Shown: positions 58,401 to 64,000 of the stretch, one piece after another
Position numbering within the stretch: position 1 is the first letter of the stretch
Layout of the letters: every line of letters begins with the position of its first letter
NCBI GenBank assembly: GCA_933228895.1
Contig: OW121855.1
Span: 70,270,698 to 70,334,697, forward strand
Length of the DNA: 64,000 nt
Origin: Platycnemis pennipes
Taxonomy: Eukaryota > Arthropoda > Insecta > Odonata > Platycnemididae
Direction of reading: 5' to 3'
Translations under genes and position numbers: made by a program
Notes under the pieces: generated by a model
What the model was told of the DNA's origin: nothing
Seen by the model: the letters and a program-made list of their open reading frames with translations, nothing else
Databases searched by the model: none

Positions 58401-60748
58401 AAATATCAATCCTGGAACTTTTTGATCAGACCTCAACATGATTCATTTAAAATTCACAAGGAGACAAGGCAGGGAGGAACTGCAGATAAAGAATTCTCAT
58501 GGATATTGTCTTATGATCGTCATATGACATAAGCCAGTCATATGACTCGGTGTAGAGTAATTGGTGGGGTTATCCATGATCATCATTAATCTTTAATATT
58601 GATGACAAAGAAATGATTGGCCAGGAATAGAGGGAACGTGATATTTACATTAGGACGATTATTAGTAGTAACAGTGTTGGTCAGAACAAATCTCTCATTC
58701 CCTTACAGTTATAATTTTAAGGGATTTTTCCAGTTTAAGGTCTTCAGATTTGCAATGGAATTCCTATAGGTCGAGTAGAATTTTCTGTGGGGTTCCTATA
58801 GGAGTCTTATAAGTCCCATAGGTTTCCTATAGGAATCTTATAGGTCCAGTAGAATTTTCTTTGGGATTCTTATAAGTCTTATAAGTCCCATAGATTTCCT
58901 ATAAGATTCTTATAGGTCCGGCAGAACTTTCTATGAGATTCCTATAAGAGACTTGTAAGTCCCATAGATTTACTATAGGAATCTTATAGTTCTGATAGAA
59001 ATTTCCTATTGGTCTTAAAGCCAAAATCCAATAGAAATCCTATAGTTGCGGCCTATAGGAAATTTTTGATAGGTATCTGCATTGCTTAACCCTCTTAGTG
59101 CTAACCTCCTTCCTGGGATACTAGCGAGAAATGTGGAGGGTAATATAATAAAATGTAGCACCTTAGGAAAAAAAATTATGAAGCTATTGCTTCATATATA
59201 CCTACATATGCATGTTTTTTATATTATTTTACTTGAAATAATTAATTAATATAACTAATTTTTTACTTTGACTGAAAAACAAATATTATTTCAGAGTTGT
59301 AAAGTTCAGCAATATTTTTATATTGTGCCAATATATCGGCCCACCAAACTTTTCATCAGGGATGCAAAAGCTGATGCATCTGCTTGCCACATTAAGAGGG
59401 TTAAATGTTGTCATAGTTCTACATTTTTAGCTATGGATGGCATAAACATTCTCTTTTTGAAGGATACCTACATACATGTTTTTCCCTTTCTTCTTCCTTA
59501 TTTCAAGGATAAAAAAATACAATTTTTTGACCAGATCATTGAAAAAAATTACCCAGATGAAGGGTTAAAACTACTGTGACAGTAGCAAAAAAAAACATTT
59601 CATTCTTGAACTACTTTTCATGAAACATAAACATTATTATTTCATTACCTTCTGGCTAAACATAAAAAGATACTTATGATGATAAAAAATGTGAGAGGAT
59701 CTTCACAGTTAAGTCTGAGTGCCATTCATAACCCAACACCATAATCTACTCGAGTAAGCAGTGAATAATTAAAAGATAACAGAAACCAATGATTACCATG
59801 GCACACTTTTCTCAGCTTAGCCAAGAGAAAACTTTTCCTTGAATTTTCCGTTATCTTTGTTTCCACCAACTCTCTTTCCTTGACTTCAAAGGCTCGAATC
59901 AAGGCACAGGACTGAAAAAGCAACAAAATTACTCTCAATTTTCGATTCCATAGCCAAAATTCAAATGATTCTATTTCTATTTAATTTATTTTATTTGATA
60001 ATAATTTTAAACTTTACAATTTTTACAGTACAGGATTATTCAAAAAAATGGACCCAATTTAATTAATTTGTATTTAATGAAGTATAAATTGGACAGACCA
60101 ATTTAAATACTAGAGAAAAGAGGAGGGTTCTAAGTTTTTTAACACAGGTTATAAATGTTCAATGTGTCCCCCCTTGTAAGTAGCCATCTTGCTCACATCT
60201 GACTCCCTGCCTATTGGCTCAAGTACCCTAGCAGGCATTTACGAAACTACCACCACCCTAGCAGCCATTTATCCAACTATCACTGCTCCAGCGGTGGTAA
60301 ACACAACTTTGGAACTTTCTCTTTCCTTCACTACATAGACTGTTAATATCCAATTTATGTTTCATGAAATATGAATTAATTAAATTGGGTCAATCTATAG
60401 TATATCTATATCCATATAATATTAAGAATGAATTAAAAATATTCCTACCGAGTTAATTAAAAATGCAGGAGTGGTCTCATAAACCCATCTTTACAAAACC
60501 ACTAGCGACATATACTCAACAGGATAGATACTCACGGACCCGTGCATACTTACTTCATACAAAATCTTCCGCAGGAAACAAGGCTTTGGTTCAGGAAGCA
60601 GAGCAGTGAGCTCAATTTTCGCAACTCGTATTTCCCTCCGTCTCTTGTATTCAAGCAACCTTCGGTTGTCCATTAGCTCCAAGCCATATCGAGCCAAATA
60701 ATCACAACACACTTCATCATAGTTAAAAACACCCTTGGCAGTAATGAA
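51835..60748 (-). CDS. unrecognised multi-exon host gene, charged protein of about 364 residues (389 with a candidate first exon)
   Basis: Six minus-strand exons join with consistent phases: 60748-60554 (phase 0 out), 59911-59797 (phase 1), 57474-57429 (phase 2), 54097-53994 (phase 1) and terminal 52469-51835, preceded by a possible start exon at 61123-61049. Every junction has GT and AG and reads through without stops. The N-terminal part is rich in leucine and basic residues (motifs such as YLARYGLELMDNRRL, LRKILYE and IRAFEVKERELVE) and is likely helical. The middle is lysine/arginine-rich (TRNKKSRTGMSMKASDSKKR). The C-terminal third is acidic (QDDETDQDEWAE). I do not recognise the family. 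A basic middle and acidic tail would suit a nuclear protein, but that is inference. Introns carry a Jockey-type LINE fragment and MITEs. The 3' end seems frame-shifted: coding-like sequence continues in other frames to about 51673. Confidence 0.62.
53213..53317. mobile_element. 105-bp TTAA-flanked MITE (CCCTTTCG ends)
   Basis: TTAA-CCCTTTCGTTGCTG on the left and CGCAGCGAAAGGG-TTAA on the right form imperfect inverted ends. An internal palindromic pair GTGAACG/CGTTCAC is also seen. It lies in the intron before the terminal exon of the unrecognised gene. Confidence 0.65.
53994..54097 (-). CDS. exon of the unrecognised gene (basic, KH-rich)
   Basis: The acceptor TTACTTGCAG precedes AAAACACC and the donor is GTAAGTG. 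It enters in phase 2 and leaves in phase 1, encoding KHQAPGLEYEDVHQETRNKK and a Ser/Lys-rich stretch. The next exon supplies GT to finish an arginine codon. Confidence 0.64.
55360..56430 (+). pseudogene. Jockey-superfamily LINE reverse transcriptase fragment (intronic)
   Basis: Readable blocks, in shifting frames, are KLPWWGAEKNNLCKEPRKLF (pre-RT), then ACLAYGYVPKSCRITKVIFI, KPGKKDYTRAYSFQGISLMP, KTLEKIVDREIRD, HAYQKGKSVETALHNL and LGAFLDVEGAFNNTSFD. These match the RT fingers and palm start of R1/Jockey-type elements (the PKPGK...YR.ISLM...LEK pattern and the FLDVEGAFD motif A). The FADD box is absent. It sits antisense within the intron between the exons at 57474 and 54097. Confidence 0.8.
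57429..57474 (-). CDS. 46-nt micro-exon of the unrecognised gene
   Basis: The acceptor TTTTCCTGCAG and the donor GTATGG flank 46 nt. Entered in phase 1 it reads ETIHQIFEQLESVS and leaves in phase 2. It was found only because it restores phase between the 59911 and 54097 exons. Confidence 0.6.
57822..57950. repeat. 42-bp tandem repeat in a CACACTTT-rich block
   Basis: GTCACACTCTTTCACACTTT followed by AGGTATTCCAAATTACACTT repeats with period 42 at 57822, 57864 and (partial) 57906. The surrounding 57690-57820 is a degenerate CACACTTTG array. The 42-nt period keeps a plus-strand frame open, which is a repeat artefact. Confidence 0.85.
58755..59065. repeat. degenerate minisatellite (TCCTATAGGAATCTTATAGG type)
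   Basis: About six imperfect repeats of TTCCTATAGG, TCTTATAGGTCC, AGTAGAATTTTC and TATAAGTCCCATAG, mixing direct and palindromic copies (CCTATAGG is its own reverse complement). It lies in an intron, directly left of the 59090 MITE. Confidence 0.75.
59090..59400. mobile_element. about 311-bp TTAA-flanked MITE (CCCTCTTA ends)
   Basis: CCCTCTTAGTGC at the left and, reversed, CCCTCTTAATGTGG at the right, TTAA on both sides. It is less certain because a second GGGTTAA occurs near 59562 and could be an alternative end. Confidence 0.5.
59797..59911 (-). CDS. exon of the unrecognised gene (38 codons + 1 nt)
   Basis: A polypyrimidine tract CTTTTTCAG precedes TCCTGT, and the donor GTAATC follows CAT-G, so it enters in phase 0 and leaves in phase 1. 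It encodes SCALIRAFEVKERELVETK and a basic stretch ending LRKVCH. The split glycine codon is completed by the 57474 exon. Confidence 0.66.
60051..60391. mobile_element. DNA-transposon remnant with about 45-bp imperfect TIRs
   Basis: GACCCAATTTAATTAATT at 60051-60068 is exactly reversed at 60374-60391, and similarity continues inward (GAAGTATAAATTGGA versus GAAACATAAATTGGA). Reversed, the sequence at 60157-60175 encodes GGHIEHL, which I associate with transposase C-termini. Family assignment is uncertain. Confidence 0.5.
60554..60748 (-). CDS. exon of the unrecognised gene (65 codons)
   Basis: The acceptor TTTTACAG precedes TTCATT, and the donor GTAAGTATG follows a GAA codon, phase 0 at both ends. 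It encodes a basic segment containing NYDEVCCDYLARYG and EYKRRREIRVAKIEL. Splice signals are strong and the frame is clean. Confidence 0.68.
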
Positions 60749-61048
60749 CTGTAAAAGATAGATTATATTCATTTTTCACTTTCATATTATGTATATGAAA
60801 TCCATTATGGTTAATTAAGTGTTCAAAAAGTTGACATCAACACCTTTTTTTAATAATTATGTAACACAAGATGGCAGAGTGCATCACACAATCTCTGAGA
60901 AATCTTTCCACAATTCATGAGCAATGTACCCACAATTGACATACAACAGCTTAAACTATTACGTCAATACACTGAGAATTGATACACAAACTATAAGCTA
61001 TAACCACATTCTCTTGGGTTAACAAGAGTAATGCAGAAGCATGGCTAC

Positions 61049-61123
61049 TTTAAACTTTATGATAGAGGTGAAATCTCTTTTTTCTGCCATTTCTGCCATG
61101 ACTTCATGGAATTTTGAATTCAT
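61049..61123 (-). CDS. candidate first coding exon of the unrecognised gene
   Basis: An ATG at 61123, with A at -3, opens 25 codons (begins MNSKFHEVMAEMAEKR). These end after an AAA codon followed by GTAGCC on the minus strand. Phase 0 fits the next exon at 60748 across an intron of about 300 bp. The donor is weak and no transcript evidence is available, so the true first exon may be elsewhere. Confidence 0.35.
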
Positions 61124-61341
61124 GCTGAACACAGGTTGCGGCTGTGCTTAACCCTTTTATTGCCTGTGGGCTGATATATTGTTACCTACCTACATTTCAT
61201 TGTTACATATTTGTAAAATATTACATTTCCTTCAAATCAGAGACAGCATGAATGATTTTTTTCATCCTCATAAAAGCTGAAATATATTGTCAACCTTGTG
61301 CCTATTTGTGCCTATGGTGTTGTGTATGAATGGAGATTTGA

Positions 61342-61342
61342 G

Positions 61343-61371
<29 letters not shown>
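61342..61371. repeat. (TA)n microsatellite at a PLE 3' end
   Basis: About 30 nt of alternating TA directly follow the PLE 2 tail. Similar runs lie at 62361-62380 and 62683-62708, each beside a PLE boundary. Confidence 0.9.
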
Positions 61372-61373
<2 letters not shown>

Positions 61374-61739
61374 GTCTTGGAGATAGACGGAGAGATGACA
61401 GGAACACACAAAAAAGAGACGAAACACACTTACATTGGCTAATTTTCGGGTTTTTTGCAACCCGTCTTCTAGGCCGTTGAGATGAAACTGCCCAGTAAGC
61501 GCGCCTTCGAGGTGCGGTTGCGTGGGCAGTGGGGAGGGGGATGGGTAAGTGGTGGGAGAAGGGCAGGAGATGATAGGGTATCCTTCTGTGTCCACTATCT
61601 TATCGCCCGCCGCGGGAGTCTGGGACGAGTGGTCGAGGGTTGGGAGAAAGAAGCTCCGGAGAGAGGAAGAGGAGTGAGGTGAAGGAGGAAGGGGAATGAT
61701 GTTAATGATAATGCTAATGAATATGGTTAATGAATAATA

Positions 61740-62360
61740 TTAAGGCCGGGGGGGGGTGAATGCTCTCCAGATCCAGATTGTAGACATTTCTATTGTGCGT
61801 ACTTCTATGCTCGGTGCCGTGGGTGGTAGTCTGTGTATTATTGAGACTGTGAAGCAATCGTCGAAATTTTTGCTATGTGTCCGTGCGTGAGTAGGAACGG
61901 GAAAATTTGTGAGGCCTGAGTTTGGTTTGGATGATGCTCTGTGGTTGTTTATTCGGATGGATAGGGGGGTGGTGCATTCTCCTATGTAGAAGGCAGGGCA
62001 GTGCTTGCATTGTAAGAGATATACAACGTTAGTGGACGTGCATGTGCCGGAAGCTTCTATTGGGTAGACGGTTTTGGTGCTGGGGCTGCAGAAACTGGTG
62101 ATTGGGAGGAGGATGTCGCAAGTTTTACATTTTGGTCTTCCGCATTTCTCGGGTGGTTGTCTGGGGTCAGTGTGGTGAGTTTTATTAAGGGAAGGATTGT
62201 GGTTTAGGATGCTTCTGAGGTTGGGTGGGCGTCGATAACAAAGGGATGGTCCTTTTTGGAGGAAATCTGCGGTTGTGTTGGATGTGAGGATTGGAGAGAG
62301 TTCTTTAAGAATACTGTTTAGTTTTTGAATGCCTGGGAAGAATGTGGTGTACAGGTTCAA
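61740..62360 (-). CDS. Penelope-like element 2 ORF, 5'-truncated, GIY-YIG domain intact
   Basis: A 206-codon frame begins next to a (TA)n run and ends at 61740. It is homologous to the PLE 1 ORF: TTFFPGIQKLNSILKELSPI matches its TYFPGAHSLQRVLQDLFPI. Then come the Cys cluster CGRPKCKTC and the GIY-YIG block VVYLLQCKHCPAFYIGEC ... SIRINNHRAS. The RT region is missing, as expected for a 5'-truncated insertion. The two ORFs are clearly diverged, so they belong to separate subfamilies and are not recent duplicates. Confidence 0.85.
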   Translation of the reverse strand: MNLYTTFFPGIQKLNSILKELSPILTSNTTADFLQKGPSLCYRRPPNLRSILNHNPSLNKTHHTDPRQPPEKCGRPKCKTCDILLPITSFCSPSTKTVYPIEASGTCTSTNVVYLLQCKHCPAFYIGECTTPLSIRINNHRASSKPNSGLTNFPVPTHARTHSKNFDDCFTVSIIHRLPPTAPSIEVRTIEMSTIWIWRAFTPPRP

Positions 62361-62377
62361 TATATATATATATATAT

Positions 62378-62647
62378 ATAAATGCTAGCAACAAGGTGTT
62401 GAGGGTGGGGGTGAAGGAAAGGATAATCAGTGGACACTTACCAGTAGATGACCCATGGAGAGCCTGGTGTCCACTGCGCTTTGGAGCTTTCGGGTCACGA
62501 ACCCTTCTTCAGCTGGAGGAGATCACGTGACCCGAAAGCTCCAAAGCGCAGTGGACACCAGGCTCTCCATGGGTCATCTACTGGTAAGTGTCCACTGATT
62601 ATCCTTTCCTTCACCCCCACCCTCAACACCTTGTTGCTAGCATTTAT
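62378..62647. repeat. perfect 122-bp palindrome made of two inverted PLE tails, 26-nt loop
   Basis: Left arm 62378-62499 and right arm 62526-62647 are exact reverse complements by base-by-base reading. Both arms run outward into T/A-rich sequence. The arm carries the PLE tail motif (GACCCGAAAGCTCC, GTAAGTGTCC). Only the minus-strand copy is complete through the loop (CTGAAGAAGGGTTCGTGACC then CGAAAG). Confidence 0.92.
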
Positions 62648-62673
62648 TAGGACATCTCTTCTCTCTCTTCTAC

Positions 62674-62680
<7 letters not shown>

Positions 62681-62716
<36 letters not shown>

Positions 62717-64000
62717 AATAGTCACTAGTTGCGACGACATAAAAAACACAGAAAACACAAAAAAGGGGACACTCACAAACGAATAAAACAGGAGCTTTCG
62801 AACAGCGTTGCTGTCTTTCTCAACCAGAAAGGAATACTGAGAGGATATGGGGGAAAGGGTGTTTAGGAGTGGAAGGGGAATGGAGGGGAAAACGGAGAGT
62901 TGGGGAGGGGAAGAAGGAGAAACGGGGAGGGGAAGTGGTGGGGACACATTGTAGTCACAATGAGTACAAGTGTCGGTTAAAAGGACACATTGAGCCCAGG
63001 GGGGGTGCATGCCCTGAGGAGGAGTATGCAAGTTTGTTCAAGTGTGTGCAGGTTGACGGCGGAATCTGAGGGGGGAGGGAGGCAATAACGGAAACATTGA
63101 AACATTGATTGAAGGGCATGTCATGAGTAGACGCGTGTTTAGGTACTGGTAGTGATGAGTGCGGGGATGACGGAATACAGGAAGCACGGTGATTATTGAC
63201 TCTTATGTTAAGAGGGGTGGTGCATTGTCCTACATAGAAGGCAGGACAGAAGTTGCATTGGAGGAGGTAGATGATGTTGGTGGAAACACAAGTAGATGAA
63301 GGAAAAATTGGCAGAGACCTGAGTGTGGGAAGGAAAGAGGCAGGAGGAGAAGAGAATATAGGGCAAGTCTTGCATCTCGGACGTTTGCATGGAGAGGGGG
63401 GGACGTGAGTGTGTGGTACGGATTTGAGAAGCGGACGGGTAGTTTTGAAAATATTGCTCAAATTAGGCGGTCTTTTGTATGTAATGCGGGGACATTTTGG
63501 GAAAAGTTTTGAAGTGGAATTGTGGTCTGAAAGAATAGGGAAAAGATCTTGTAGGACTCGTTGTAAGGAATGTGCGCCAGGGAAGTAGGTGGTGAGTAGA
63601 GAAGGGGAATTGCGTTGTTTGCTGTGAGATGGTTGTGGGGTGTAAGGTTTTTTTAAAATTCTTTTTTGGAGAAGGTTTTCTGGGTACCCACGACGGAGAA
63701 GGGAGGTGTGTAGGTTAGAAAGGTAAAGGTGTAGGTCGTCGGGATTGTTGCAGATCCTGTGTCCGCGGATGGAAAGAGAATAGGGGATGGAGCGTTTGGT
63801 GTGGGGTGGGTGGCAGCTACTGTGGTGAAGGTATTGTTGCTTGTTGGTGGCTTTAATGTGTACCGAGGTTTTGAATTTGCTGTCAGAAAGGGAGATGTCT
63901 ACGTCCAAGAAAGTGATGTTAGAACTGGAAAAGGAAGAAGTGAAAGAGATAGAGGCTGAAGAATTCAAAGAGGAAACAAAAGTGTTAAGGGAGTTGGTGT
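62681..64000 (-). mobile_element. Penelope-like retroelement 1 (3' half, with tail and (TA)n)
   Basis: It includes the ORF at 62955-64000. Its 3' tail reads leftward through a stem-loop (ACAGC/GCTGT around 62795-62815) followed by CGAAAGC, and ends at a (TA)n run near 62683-62708. The tail layout matches those of the neighbouring PLE pieces. Confidence 0.8.
62955..64000 (-). CDS. Penelope-like element ORF: C-terminal RT part plus GIY-YIG endonuclease, cut by window edge
   Basis: The frame is open from the right edge of the window to a stop at 62957-62955. From the N-terminal side it reads NITFLDVDISLSDSKFKTSV and YLHHSSCHPPHTKRSIPYSL, the RT thumb region of Penelope-like elements (FLDV ... 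YL..S.HP...K). This is followed by a linker with a Cys cluster (CKRPRCKTC) and then NIIYLLQCNFCPAFYVGQC ... NIRVNNHRAS. The last block is the GIY-YIG nuclease: paired tyrosines (IYLL, FYVG) and the downstream arginine. PLEs copy themselves by target-primed reverse transcription, with the endonuclease nicking the target. No frameshift is visible in the part shown, so this copy may be young. The RT catalytic motifs would lie to the right of the window. Confidence 0.87.
   Translation of the reverse strand, partial: TNSLNTFVSSLNSSASISFTSSFSSSNITFLDVDISLSDSKFKTSVHIKATNKQQYLHHSSCHPPHTKRSIPYSLSIRGHRICNNPDDLHLYLSNLHTSLLRRGYPENLLQKRILKKPYTPQPSHSKQRNSPSLLTTYFPGAHSLQRVLQDLFPILSDHNSTSKLFPKCPRITYKRPPNLSNIFKTTRPLLKSVPHTHVPPSPCKRPRCKTCPIFSSPPASFLPTLRSLPIFPSSTCVSTNIIYLLQCNFCPAFYVGQCTTPLNIRVNNHRASCIPSSPHSSLPVPKHASTHDMPFNQCFNVSVIASLPPQIPPSTCTHLNKLAYSSSGHAPPLGSMCPFNRHLYSL

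Larger units (their letters stand above)
61336..62360 (-). mobile_element. Penelope-like retroelement 2 (5'-truncated copy)
   Basis: It runs from a (TA)n run at the right to a (TA)n run at 61342-61371. After the ORF the minus strand holds a stem-loop (GGGTT/AACCC near 61448-61464) preceded by TAGAAGA and followed by CGAAAA, then GTAAGTG and a T-rich tail. Confidence 0.78.

Noticed and set aside
62342..62786. Plus-strand frames running through (TA)n and the palindrome
   Set aside because: They encode YIYIYI repeats and palindrome shadows, not a protein.
1..64000. CRISPR arrays, bacterial operons, phage or plasmid features
   Set aside because: No regularly spaced direct repeats with unique spacers and no ribosome-binding or operon structure; the window is clearly eukaryotic.

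Overview
This is a eukaryotic genomic window from a large, repeat-rich genome, most likely an arthropod and probably an insect. The evidence is spliced genes with GT-AG introns, many decayed LINE, Penelope-like and DNA-transposon copies, and a dispersed tRNA-derived SINE on both strands. I cannot fix the species; an odonate or similar large insect genome is only a guess. There are no operons, CRISPR arrays, rRNA genes or convincing stand-alone tRNA genes.

Three host genes can be supported, all on the minus strand. (1) A D-type cyclin. Coding exon 1 (26555-26755) carries the start codon and an LxCxE Rb-binding motif. Exon 2 (23481-23696) carries the front of the cyclin box. Both boundaries are phase 0 and match vertebrate CCND exon structure. 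The remaining exons were not found and probably lie beyond the left edge. (2) An unrecognised, highly charged protein. It is built from six phase-compatible exons between 60748 and 51835, with a weaker candidate first exon at 61123-61049. Its 3' end shows two apparent frameshifts. (3) A small four-exon gene (47684-46048). It encodes a coiled-coil protein with a BEN-like C-terminal region, and it also looks frame-broken or truncated at its 3' end.

Layout: 1-23 kb holds SINE copies, a TIR element with an internal tandem duplication (6571-7669), LINE remnants (14.9-15.7 kb) and several GC- or pyrimidine-rich patches. 23-27 kb is cyclin D, with a 2.9 kb intron holding SINEs and a G-rich (coding strand) upstream region. 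28-45 kb is accessory: RTE-type LINE fragments including a tandem pair (32.0-33.5 kb), a second LINE family with a conserved 3' hairpin, a TTAA-flanked MITE (36507-36737), a hAT MITE with a perfect 8-bp target duplication (38186-38615) and a hAT transposase remnant (39995-42328). 45-61 kb holds the two other host genes. These are interrupted or flanked by an RTE endonuclease fragment (49.4-51.1 kb), a Jockey-type RT fragment (55.4-56.4 kb, intronic), further MITEs and local tandem repeats. 61.3-64 kb is a cluster of Penelope-like retroelements with GIY-YIG endonuclease domains, (TA)n tails and a perfect 122-bp palindrome.

The host genes do not form an evident pathway. Cyclin D acts in G1/S cell-cycle control, the BEN-like protein is probably chromatin-associated, and the third is unknown. 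I see no new defence or metabolic system. The most interesting material is transposon biology: hammerhead-like motifs in the Penelope tails, MITE families with visible target duplications, and nested insertions that order events.
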